Source of the DNA: Tetrahymena elliotti 4EA
Taxonomy: Eukaryota; Ciliophora; Oligohymenophorea; Hymenostomatida; Tetrahymenidae
NCBI GenBank assembly: GCA_000231825.2
Contig: JH720301.1
Span: 858,874 to 922,873, forward strand
DNA length: 64,000 nucleotides
Direction: 5' to 3'
Made by a program: the position numbers and the translations under genes
Shown: one piece after another, positions 52,355 through 63,724 of the stretch
Layout: each line of letters begins with the position of its first letter
Numbering within the stretch: position 1 is the first letter of the stretch
The notes under the pieces: generated by a model
Seen by the model: only the letters and a program-made list of their open reading frames with translations
Databases searched by the model: none
What the model was told of the DNA's origin: nothing

Positions 52355-54962
52355 ATGAAGAGTTTTGATATATTTGGAAGTTAAGTATAATTTAGATTCT
52401 AAGGAAGTAAATCTTATACTACTTCTTTAGGTGTGTTCTTTACTATTGCAATAGCTGCTATACTCATGTTAAGACTAATTATTATGGTAAATGAAATTAA
52501 GGAAAGAAATAATCCCACTGTAATCTAAAAAGAAAGATAAGTAGATTCACCAGAAAAATTTATTATGAATCCTTAAACACTACCTTTAGCATTTGGTATG
52601 TAAGATGGAACTACATATAACCATTATATAGATCCATAAATATACACTGTAGTAGCTTATCAACTAACAAAACTAACTTTTTATGATGGTTCAGGGTAGC
52701 CTCAATATCAATTTTAATAGAAGAATATGACTGTAGTAAGATGCACAGAAGAAAATTTCAAAAATCCTAAAACTAAAGAAGCATTTATGGGCTTACCTTA
52801 TGAAAGCTTATATTGTATAGATCCAAGCTTTGAATAGGAAATTGAGGGTGATTATTCTTAACCAAACTTCTAATAATTTGTAATTTAAGTCTTTCCTTGC
52901 TAAGGCGCAAACTGCAAATCAACAGATACTCTTGGTAAAGGATATTTTGCTATTTATTTTTAAGACATCGTTGTTGACCCAGAAATTAAAGACGAGCCTT
53001 TTAGATTCTATAACAGAGATTTATTTTGGACAACTTCTCTGTAATCCCCAAAAGACTTAAATATGTACTTCAGAAATAATTATGTAGATAGCGATTATGG
53101 GCTAGTAACTTCTGACATTCATACATAAAGATATATCAGCTACAGCCAATAAGACTTATCTGTAATTTATTTTTATTTACTCAAATAACTAAGCTTTTTA
53201 GTGGTTTCTTACTTTAAAAATCACACAATTACTTCACTTAATTTTTGATAGAAATTTTATTATTACTGTCTTTATACATATTATTGAATTAAGTTACTCT
53301 GCCAGATTCAAAAAAATTGCAATATTTATTAATTAAAATCAATTAAAAATTTATTGATATTTTAGGGCAAGAGAATACTGAAACAAAAATATCACTAATA
53401 TTTTTAGTTGTTTAAAATTATATTAATTTTTATTTTTAAAAAAGTTTACTTCAGGGGTAGATTATTTCTTGCAATTAATTTTAAGATTTGAAAAGCAAAA
53501 AGAAAATGTTTATTCTAGAAAATATAAGAATCTTTCAAACATTATATCAGAGATGGGGGGATTTGCCTAGTCTATGTTAGCCATTGGTTTTATTTTGTGT
53601 ACTACTTTATCAGACCTTATGCTCAATAAATCTATAATTAATGATGCCTTTGATTTTAAGATTACAAATAATATTAATAAATAGAATCAGTAAATTGTAA
53701 ACTAAAATTTTAGATCAGCTGATAAAGGCTAAGAATAATAATAATAATAAGATCGTTCTGTTAATGATAATGCTAATCTTAATATAAACTCTCCACGCTT
53801 AATATTCGAAAATTAAGAATAAGTGAAGCGGAACAACTTGAAAGATAATTCAACTTATTAAATTGCTTAGATGACTAGCAAAAAAAGTAAAAAAGTAAAT
53901 TTCAATTGTAATGATTTTAACCAAAACTATCTTTCAAGTGAAAACCTGTAAAATTAAAATAACTCACAACTATAAGTAAAAAAATAGTAATTAGTGAACT
54001 AAAAATAAGAAGATTAGCTCAAATAATCAAATAATAATCAAGCATATTTGAGTTAAATCATTAAAAAAAAAACATTAGTGGGTGATACAGAAAATTAATT
54101 CTAAAGAGAAAAAGAAGTAAGTTGCTAAAATCTGCAGAATTCTAAGCTTAATAACAGTTAAATTAAGAAAAATGATGAAATAACGAATGATTAATTCAAA
54201 AAACTTCTTAGAAAAGAATAAAATAGTATGGAATTGAGTGTTATTGAATATATAAAGTACTTCTTCTGGCCATTTGGATCTGTTAAAAGAAAAAAATAAG
54301 TAATAGACTATAGCATTTAGAAGCTGTATTATCATTTGGATGTCATTTATATTGTCAAGAAACTATTAGAAGTAGATAAATTAAAATAATTAATTATGGA
54401 TAAAGATTAGATTTAACTCTTTGAATATATTTCAAAGCCAGTTATCTCCGAAGAAGACGTATTTGGAAAAAATACATAAAATTTACACAATTAATAGGAA
54501 TAATAAGAAAAATACAATATACTTTATCAAGACAGTAGAACAGAGATTCAAAAAGTGCAGGATGCGTATTAATCTTATTAGAGCATTTTAAAAAGGAACC
54601 TTTCTTCGATGGATAAAAAAATCCTTAATCATTTAGATCCTTAGCTTGTAAGTATATTTAATTACTAAGAGTAAAAAGAAATTTCTTAAATAGACTAATA
54701 AACATTGAATCCTTCAAATACAAAAGAAAATCAAAATAACTTTGAAAGCAAAAGTAATCTTAATACATTGTAGAAATAAGTGAGTTAAAATCAGCTTTAA
54801 TATCAACTAAGCAGCCCAAAGTCAATAGAAAGAAATTATGATGATAATTATTTTGAAAACATAGATATCGAAGAATAAATCCCAATCGAAGCAGAAAATT
54901 AAAATAATTTTCACTTTAAAGAAACAATAATACCTCACAATTAAATTAAAAAAGAAAATTGA
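52355..54962 (+). CDS. Two-pass membrane protein, ciliate family, copy C
   Basis: Exons 52355-53161 and 53445-54962, intron 283 bp (longest in the family), 774 aa. Exon 1 has the same 807-nt length as copies A and B. Starts MKSFDIFGSQVQFRFQGS; segment 1 is SLGVFFTIAIAAILMLRLII. Conserved blocks are ERQVDSPEKFIMN, NRDLFWTTSLQSPKDLNMYF and DYGLVTSDIHTQRYISYS. The four Cys are kept (VRCTEEN, LYCIDP, PCQGANC). Segment 2 reads GGFAQSMLAIGFILCTTLSD. The tail keeps SMELSVIEYIKYFFWPFG and YYHLDVIYIVKKLLEVDKLK and ends with the acidic NIDIEEQIPIE motif also seen in copy A (NVNFDEQIPIE). Same strand as A and B but 17 kb away, followed by an assembly gap and copy D. Confidence 0.85.
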
Positions 54963-55260
54963 AAAATGTATTTTTGATTTAATATTTTTTAATAACTTTC
55001 GATGTAGCCAAATACTTCTATTATTTTGTATTATATTAAAATTGTTAATTAGTTTATTTATAATTACCTTTTGGTATTTGATCGTAAATAGTGATTTAGT
55101 TTTTATTTGGTTACATATTTTAGTTTATTAAGATTTTATTCAAAAAAAAAGCAAATTAAATTTATTAGAAATTAATTTTTGAAAAGGAAATATTATATAT
55201 TATAATAAAATTGATTTCCATAATTTATCTTTTCTTTTTTATTTATCACTTAAAATAAAA
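54963..55260. other. AT-rich flank before the gap
   Basis: 298 bp of non-coding AT-rich DNA between the end of copy C and the run of N. Confidence 0.5.
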
Positions 55261-55360
55261 NNNNNNNNNNNNNNNNNNNNNNNNNNNNNNNNNNNNNNNN
55301 NNNNNNNNNNNNNNNNNNNNNNNNNNNNNNNNNNNNNNNNNNNNNNNNNNNNNNNNNNNN
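55261..55360. other. Assembly gap (100 N)
   Basis: A run of exactly 100 N, the usual placeholder for a gap of unknown size. It falls between two members of a repeated gene family, where assemblies often fail, so additional sequence or another copy may be missing. Confidence 0.98.
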
Positions 55361-55950
55361 TTTAGGAATAAACTAACTCAAATTTAAAGATTAAATATGT
55401 TCTAATTGATAAGGTTTTAGAGTTAGTTTTGTTAAAATAATAAAAAATTATAAAATTTAATTAATTTATTTATCAAGTGTAAATTTATATTTTATAGAAA
55501 GATTTATACAGTAAAAATATTTAATACTGATAATATTTTTTCTTCTAGTAGTACTCATAATTTTTTTAACTAATTTCATTTTTCAGTTTTTCAGTTCATT
55601 TTACTTAATAAGAATAATTATTTTAAGAATAAAAATGAATTGCAAATTTTAATATTTTATTTTTTAGATTTTAAAAGAGGTATTTTTTATTTGTTATTAT
55701 TTACTCGTTTTAATATTTTGTTTAATTATTAATATTTTTATAATTTGTGGATAATTTTTAGTAAGCTTAATTTAATCTGTAAATTCATGCTTTAGAAATT
55801 GGAAGGAAATATTATTTATATTTTAATTAAAATTTAAGGTTTAGCTGGTTCTAATTGCATACATCATTCATTCAATCAAACAAAAAATTGAAAGAAAGAA
55901 AGATAAATAAATAAATAATATTTGAAAAGACTATTTTTACAGTCTAAACA

Positions 55951-58577
55951 ATGGATAAAATTGATATTTTTGGTAGTTAAATTCTATTCCGCTTTTAAAA
56001 GTAGAAGAGATACTAAACAAGGATAGGAGGCTTTATTACTTTTGCAATTATTTCTATCATAATCATAAGATTAATCTTAATATGGTGGGAAGTTTATACT
56101 CGTGAGAGTCCTAATGTCATTTCAAAAGAAAGGTAAGTGGTTTCTCCATAAAAATATATTTTTGATAAAAAAAATACATAATTTGCTTTTGGAATGCAAG
56201 ATCCCACTGAATACTATTAGTTTTTAGATCCTCAAATCTATAATATTTAGGTTTTATAGATTACTTAAACGAATATTAAGAATACTGAGACTGGAAAAAT
56301 TGAATCCAAATATTCTCAAAGGGAAATAAAATCAGGGGTATGTTAATCAGATTACTTTTCTAATCCTAGCACTAAGGATAAATTTGAGACATTAAATTAT
56401 CAAAATTTATATTGCATAGATCCATCAGAGGAGATTATAATAGAAGGAGATTATGGTTAAGATACTTTTAATTATGCAGTCATAAAAATTAGTAAATGCA
56501 CTGTTGGATGTAAGAGTGATAAAGAGCTGGAATATTATTTACTAAATGGCTATTTTTCAATCTACTTTGCTGATATCACAATAGATCCAGTAATTAAGGA
56601 TGAACCTTTTGTGTTTTTTAATAGGGATCTGTTTTGGTTGACATCAACTAACACAGCATAAAATTTAAATATGTATTTTAGGAATAGTTATGTAGAAAGT
56701 GATTTTGGTTGGGTTACTTCAGATTTATAAACAACTAGATATCCTTAATTTTCATATTCAGATTTAAGTGTAATTATTTTCTTTAATTTTCCTTTTTTCA
56801 TAAATTCCAATTAGCTTATATATATTTTGAGTTATAATTTTTTAAGTGATTTATTGATTTTATTTTATGAGATTTATTAAAAATTAATACTTTAAAAAAG
56901 AATGCATAAGCCTAAAATGTGGATTACTTTTTGTAAGTTGTTATTAGATTTGAAAAATCAAAAGAAAATCTTTATTAGAGAAGGTATTAGACTATTACTG
57001 ATATTATCTCTTCTATTGGTGGTTTTGCCTAATCTTTAATAGGCTTTGGTTTTCTCTTATGCTCATATTTTTCAGAACTAAGCTTGAACAAATCTCTAAT
57101 AAATGATGCCTTTAATTTTAAATTTTAAAGAGAAAATAATGAATCTTAAGAATTAAAATAGTAATAAGGAATGAGTTAAAAATTTGTAACTCAAGAAAAT
57201 GCAGAACTTAAAGAGGGAAATTATAGTATAAATAAAACAGGAATAAATAAAAATGTCAAAGAAAGTGTAAATAAAATAGAAATAAATAATTAAGATTTGA
57301 TCACTACAGGACTAATGAAAGTAAATTCTCCGAATCATGAAAAATATGAACAGAAATAAGAGAGACTAATAAATCAAGAAGTAACAAACAAAGATGAAAA
57401 ATAAAATAGAGGCAAAATAGAAAAAAAGAATTAAGATTAAACTGGAAATCGGATTGAAAAAACAAACGAACAATAAGGAGTTAAAACATAAAATTAAATG
57501 GAAAATAATGGGAAAAATATTGAAAATAGTTAACAAAATAATCATAATTTTAAATAGTTAAATTAGTCATAGTTTTAAAAAAGTTACACTAAAAACTAAA
57601 TATATCTTAGCAAGGTTTTATCCAAAAAAAATAATGAAGAAAGTATGTAAATGAGTTTATATGGTTAAGAAAATAAGGAAGTTAAATCACCCACAAAAGT
57701 AATAAAGAACAAGTAAGCAAAAAAAAGTGAAAATATAGAAAATTAAATTAAAAAAATGCTAAATTAAGAAAGAGGAATTATGGAAATGAGCTTTTTCGAA
57801 TATTTAAAACTTAACTTTTGGCCATTTAATAAAGAAATATAAAAGAAAAAAAAAATAATAGATTACAGTGTAAATAAACTATATTACCATATAGATCTAT
57901 TACATATTATTTAGAAATTAATTGAAGTTGACAAATTAAAAAAACTGTTAATGGATGATGACTAAATAAAGCTATTTGAGTATCTACCTAAGCCAACTAT
58001 ATATGAATAAGATGTATTAAACAAAGAAAAACAAAATTAAGAAAATGACCCATCTAAACAGGATATATATTATTAAGATTTGAGGTCTGAATCTTAAAAG
58101 CTTTAAGATGCATATTAATCTTATGTTAAAATATCAAAAAGAGAGTAAATGAGTAGATTAGATCTAAAGATTTTGAAAAACATTGATAAAAATTTAGTTA
58201 AAATTTTTTAAATTGCAGAAGAAAATATTCAATAAAAAGAATAAATTCCAAATTTTAATCATAAGAATAGCTATGAATAAAACAAACAAATAGATGATAT
58301 TAATCTCATAAAATCACAGAACATATTAAGTTAAAATCTTTTACTAAAAAATGAGACAGATTCTAATGAAAATTAAAACAACAAAGATAGCTCTAAAAAT
58401 AATTAAAAACCTACATTCAAAGAAAAAAATTTTCACTTATCAAATATAAACTCAATAGAAGATTTAGATTCTTAAATATAAATTCCAGATGAAGAGCGAA
58501 ATCAAAAGAAGTATTTAAACTATAACTCAAATTACTTTACAAATTTAAAAACTCAAACATATTAACAAAAAAATTGA
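55951..58577 (+). CDS. Two-pass membrane protein, ciliate family, divergent copy D
   Basis: Exons 55951-56769 and 56901-58577, intron 131 bp, 831 aa. It shares the scaffold (MDKIDIFGSQILFRFQKQ; ERQVVSPQKY; NRDLFWLTSTNTAQNLNMYF; SDFGWVTSDLQTTRY) and the four Cys (GVCQSDY, LYCIDP, SKCTVGC). Segment 2 has changed to GGFAQSLIGFGFLLCSYFSE. The tail is longer and more Lys/Asn-rich. It keeps IMEMSFFEYLKLNFWPF and LYYHIDLLHIIQKLIEVDKL, so the two tail motifs are the most constrained cytosolic parts. The intron is at the same codon as in A-C. It appears to be the most diverged of the four and is useful for telling conserved from neutral residues. Confidence 0.83.
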
Positions 58578-59652
58578 TATGTTTTTTAAAATATATTTTA
58601 TGAATATTTTTTTAAAAATAAACTAAATAATTAATTATTTAGATAAATTATTATTCTTTTTTGTCAATTTTGTATACTTTTATTTCTCTTCAATAATCAA
58701 AAAATAAACTATTATTAAACTTAAAATAATGGATTTATTTAAAATTCTTAAATTTAAATTTCATAAAAATAATCTGAAATATTATTTTAGTTTAGCTTAA
58801 TAAATGGCTTTTACTGCAGCATTATTTTGATCTAAATTAAAAAGGTTTTATCTATGCAAAGGATTCAATACTTGTTTAAAATCTACTCATATGAACACAA
58901 TAATTTTTAGTAAAATAAATATAGATGTTGATAAACCAAATTTTTGAATATAGGTAAGTTAAAAAAGTTTTGGGCATTTTCTAATAATGATTTTATCTGA
59001 GGATAGTAAAATATAACATTTTAAACATACCAAAAATAGAGTAAAAATAAAAATATTTACAATAATAAACTAGATATGGGTATTTATATAAAGACAAATA
59101 AGCTTTTTTATAAATATTTAAAGTAATTAAATTGTATATAATTGCGTACTGTAAGATATTCTAATAAAATAGAAATAAAAAATTATTTTCAAACAAAAAA
59201 AGTTCAAAATTTTCTTTCGAATGAATGTATTATTCTTTACACTTAATTCTGATAAATATTTTTTTCTATCTACAAAAAATAATCTTGAAATATGATCTAT
59301 CAAAGTTCAAAATATAAATAATTATGATAAAGAAGATAATATTTGTATTCTTTACACTTCATTCAAATAAATAATATTTACATATAATAATCTTGAAATA
59401 TGATATCAATTTATCAAATATTAAATTTACAGATAAATCTAAAAAATTAAAAAGCCTTGTTACTTAGGTTATTAAACAAAGTGACTGAATCTCTCTGGTA
59501 AGTATTATATATATTAAATCTGATAAAAACAACTTTGAAATTGGTAAGTCATTGTAATTAATTAATTTTCAAAAAAAAGCAAACAAAATTAAAAAGAAAA
59601 AGAATTTAGTCTCTTACTTTTAATAAAATTTTACAGAAATAGTCATTACAAC
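58578..59652. other. Intergenic, AT-rich
   Basis: About 1.1 kb. A short tandem-like similarity exists (TATTCTTTACACTT with following ATAATCTTGAAATATGAT occurs near 59230-59300 and again near 59345-59405). No gene recognised. Confidence 0.45.
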
Positions 59653-61000
59653 ATGGAATTTCCTACATTTTTTGTTGATGATATTGGCAGCAATCATTAG
59701 ATAGACTATGTCGAATAAGACCAATAGTAAGATAAACAATTATATGATGATACCTTTTCAAAAGAAAAGTATGCGGAGGAGAAAAAATAGAATAAAAATG
59801 AAACAAGCTGCACTGATCTAGTTTGTAAAGAATTTAATATATAGAATATGTCATAAGTTAGATGGAAAAATGTCAAAAATTATAATATTTACTTCCTTTC
59901 TTTTGACTTTATATTTGATTTAGATGGTTATGGAAGATTAGAAGATGATTCTTATTGGGTAGAAAGATCTAATTTCTTGTAGTAATACAGACCAACATGT
60001 CGAGTAGAAAAATTTGAATATTATTCAGTTTATTATTGTGACAACTCTATTACAGGAATAAGCGATTTTAACATCCCTATTTAAATATTAGAAAAGGTTA
60101 ATAGTTAATTTGCACATAAAATGATTTAGGCACTTAAATTTGCTTAATAATAATTTTAGTAGCTTGATATGTTAAATAAAAAGCTAAGAACAATATTTAC
60201 TCCTGGTTAACTCAAATTAAAACTTGATGCTAATTTTGAGTAATCTTATAATATGGCTAAAGATATGGCTAATTAACTAATAGCTGAAAAAAATGAGTAT
60301 TTTGTTATTATTCTACTTAGAATGTGTCCAGAATCCTTATCTTACAAGGCACAGATGATCATGAAATCACAAAAATTATTATAGTTAACTTCTCTAGATA
60401 ATGTTAATATGCTAGAAAGGCTTGCTTTAAAAAAGAGATTACCTTATTTCATTGACTCTTAAACTTAATTAGAAATATGCACAAACTTTCTCTATGATGA
60501 ATTTGTCTATTAAAGTTATTTATATTCTATAAATGGTGATATCATTCCTTGCTTACTAGAGACTAAGAAGACATATTTGTCTTACTGTGAAATAACCAAA
60601 GGAATTCTCTTACCTGATATAGGAATTGTATAAAAGTATACAATAAATCCAAATATGATTAAATCCATACTCTCCAACTAATAAAAAAAAAACTAATATT
60701 TCTCCAACCCAATACTTGACTTAGAAGAATGTAACGAAATGGCTAGCAATTTATACAGCAAATTTTATAATTAATAAAAATAAAATAATTGATCAAGATT
60801 TGAAGAAGCAAAACTATCTCTAATCATTATTTATTCCTGTGTTATCTTCACCTCAAATTTGGTTAAAAGAATTAAATTAATTTCTTAATCTAAAAACCAG
60901 AAAGGGAATCCTAAAATATCAAGAAGTAAAGGAAAATAATTAATTGGAAAAAAAGATAAAGCTTAATCAATATTTTGTTTTTTATTTGTAATTTAAAAGT
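59653..61000 (+). CDS. Cys-containing ciliate protein, upstream paralogue (3' end unresolved)
   Basis: Starts MEFPTFFVDDIGSNHQ. The first frame is open to a TGA at 60790-60792, but a GT-AG intron at 60731-60797 (67 bp, donor GTAACG, acceptor ATCAAG) removes that stop and joins LDLEE to LKKQNYLQSLFIPVLSSPQI, in phase. A good donor (GTAAGT) follows at 61001; later exons are not resolved. Shared with the paralogue at 62092: CTDLVCKEF, YRPTCRVEKFEYYSVYYCD, ISDFNIPIQILE, LRMCPESLSYK, SLDNVNMLERLALK and LSYCEITKGILLPDI. No signal peptide or membrane segment. Paired Cys (C-x4-C near residue 53; C and YYC near residues 116-130) might bind metal, but this is inference. Function unknown. Confidence 0.7.
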
Positions 61001-62091
61001 GTAAGTTATTAATTTTTAATTTATTCTTCATTTTTCAACCACAAAATTTTTCAACATAAAAATAACAAATAAAATTTATTTGATTATTTCAAGATTTCTT
61101 TTATTTTTATATAAATTAAAATATTAATAATAACCAAATTTTATTTTATTCTAAACTAATTGAATGACTTTTAATATCTTTCTCTTAAACTTAAAGATTA
61201 AAAGCAATTAACAAGCAGAAAAGGGAGTAATAATAAATACATTAAATATTAAGCTATTTAAAAAATTATTTCTTTTAGAAAAGAAGTTAAAATACTCTCC
61301 ATAGTTTCTAAATTTAATTTAAAGATATTATTTACTTTAAATTTTTGAAAAAACTCAAAGAAAAAATATAGAAATATAATAAAAAAAATATTTCATGTTA
61401 TTTTTCTTAAAGCTTTTGATCCCTTCCCTTACTGTTTTTATTTAATAATAAAAAATAAAAATTATTTTACATAAAAAAATGAATTTTAATTTGTTAACTA
61501 AACTCATTTTTGTTTTTTTTTATACAAAATTTTAAGAGGAATTGAAAATATTTAACAAAAAGCTTTAATATCAAAATAATAAGTACAGTTCAAAATCGAA
61601 TTCTAATTGTAAATCGAAATTATTGAGTAACAGAAAATAGTAAATTGAGAGACATAAAATGCTAATTGCACTCTTTGAAAATCAATATTTTTTCATGTTT
61701 ACTTCTTTATTTATTACAAAATAAAAAAATAATTTTTAAATAAGAGGGAGCTATTTTAGTAGCTTGTTAATTTTATAAATTTACTATGTCTCACTTGATA
61801 ATAATATCTAAAATTAAAGTTTAAGGTTAAGGTAATAAAGTAATCTGTATAAATATTTATTGCAATTTCATGATTATCTCTTCATTCTAATATAATCAAA
61901 ATATTGAATACAAACAAATCTAAAGATTGATGGCATTATTTTAATCTAATAGAAAATAGGTAATCAAATTGATAGAAACTAAGTATACAAAACAAGAAAT
62001 TATTTGTTTTGATAATCTAATCAAAAGTTGTAAATAATTAAATTAATCAACTAAAAAATACTAAACAATTTTACTTATTTATCTTAAAACA
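61001..62091. other. Possible 3' exons of the preceding gene, then intergenic DNA
   Basis: Begins with a splice donor (GTAAGT). Coding-like stretches such as KLFKKLFLLEKKLKYSPQ occur near 61250-61310, but the acceptor and stop cannot be fixed. From about 61400 to 62091 no gene is seen; this should include the promoter of the next paralogue. Confidence 0.35.
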
Positions 62092-63724
62092 ATGGAATTC
62101 CCTTACTTTTATTTTGAAGAAAATTCAAATGATTTTTAAACAAATATGCAATAAATTAGTGAAATAAAAGAAAGCGAAATAGAGTAAAGTGATGATAAGT
62201 CCATCTAAAAATATACAAACATATCTAAAACTTAAAACTTCAAGAAGTCTCATATGATTATGAAAATGATGATAGCTGCAGTTGCGCTGATCTTGTGTGT
62301 AAAGAATATTAGATATAAACTTTATCATAAATAAGATGGAAAACTATCAAAATTTCATCAATTTTCTAGCTATAATTTGATTTCATATTCTATATTGAAT
62401 AATATGAAAAAATAAATGACTAAAGTTTTTGGTTAGAAGGCACAAACTATTTATACTAATACAGACCAATATGTAAGATTGAGTTATTTGATCAGTTTGG
62501 AGTCTATTACTGTGATACATCTATTTACGGACTTTCAGATTTTAACATACCTATATAAGTTCTTGAATAAACTAACAACATTTATGCTAGAAAAATGGCT
62601 TAAGCTCTCCAAAACACAAAATTATAATTTAAACAACTGAATGAATTGAATTAAAAATTAAAAAGTATTTTCTCCACAAGTTAATTCAAGTAAAAACTTG
62701 ATTCAAATTTTGAAAAATCATTTAATATGGTAAAAGATATTGCTAACTCGTTATTACTTTAGAAAGATGAATATTTTATTTTACTTGTGCTGAGGCCTTG
62801 TCCTGAGACCCTCACATATAAATTATCAAATATATTCTAGTCTTTTAAATTAAAATAATTATAATCTTTGGATAATGTCAGCTTACTGGACAAACTAGCT
62901 TTAAAAAATATAATCCCCAATTTGATAGATTTACATACAATAAATTATATGTGTATTAACTTGATGAATGATAGCTGCACATATTAAAGCATATTATACA
63001 ATTTAAATTATGATAGCATTCCATGCTAGATGGAAACCTAAAAAGTTTTCTTATCTTATTGTGAAATAAGTAAAGATATATTTTTACCTGACATATGTGT
63101 AATTTAAAAATTCACAATAAATCCAAAACTAGTAGTAGGATTACTTTCAGATGAATATAAAATGAAAAATTAATTTATGATGCAAGGCATGGATGAACAA
63201 AATGTAGAGGTAAATGAATGAACTAATAGATACATTTTATTAGAAAAAGAATTGAAAAAATTTATCTAATTTACAAAAATTCTTAAATAAATAAAAAAAC
63301 ATTAAAATGAAAAGAAAGAAAACTAATATTACTACTAAAATATGAATGATTACTTATAAAATTTCAAAAAAGAGGGTATGGTATTAAAATAAATCTATTT
63401 GATTAATTGATCAAATTAAATTAGTAAATAGACTAATATTATTAATATCTTACCTAATAGTAGGAATCAGTAAAAGGATTAAAAGCAACACCTTAATTTA
63501 AAACAAAAGTAGCTCTTTTCAAATTTTTTTTAGATGACGCCAACCTAATAAATTTGATAAGAGATAAACTAATTTTCTAAACCCTTAGAAGATAGCAAAT
63601 TGGGTAATAACATATAATAAAAAGTAATGAAAAAACCTGGATTTAGATCAAATTTTTGTATTAGAAATATGTAATAAGATCTAGAAAAATGAGTCCCAAA
63701 TATTAGCTTTTCTAATAAAGATGA
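62092..63724 (+). CDS. Cys-containing ciliate protein, downstream paralogue, tentative four-exon model
   Basis: Starts MEFPYFYFEENSNDFQ. The family sequence (CADLVCKEYQIQTLSQIRW, YRPICKIELFDQFGVYYCD, LSDFNIPIQVLEQ, LSYCEISKDIFLPDI) continues in another frame from about 62245. An intron at 62189-62244 (56 bp, unusual donor GTGATG) restores the frame and gives an N-terminus of matching length. A TGA at 63219-63221 would end the protein at 357 aa; alternatively an intron at 63210-63314 (105 bp) skips it, and a further intron at 63376-63533 joins FKKE to DANLINLIRDKLIFQTLRR, ending at TGA 63722-63724 (437 aa). The sequence between 63222 and 63310 also reads as protein-like (LEKELKKFIQFTKILKQI), so the stop could instead be a nonsense change. 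Intact gene or early pseudogene remains open. Confidence 0.6.

Noticed and set aside
60728..60800. Apparent +1 frameshift at a TGA stop (AAT TGA TCA), resembling Euplotes-type shifty stops
   Set aside because: A 67-bp GT-AG intron at 60731-60797 removes the TGA and joins the two frames in phase, so no frameshift is needed.
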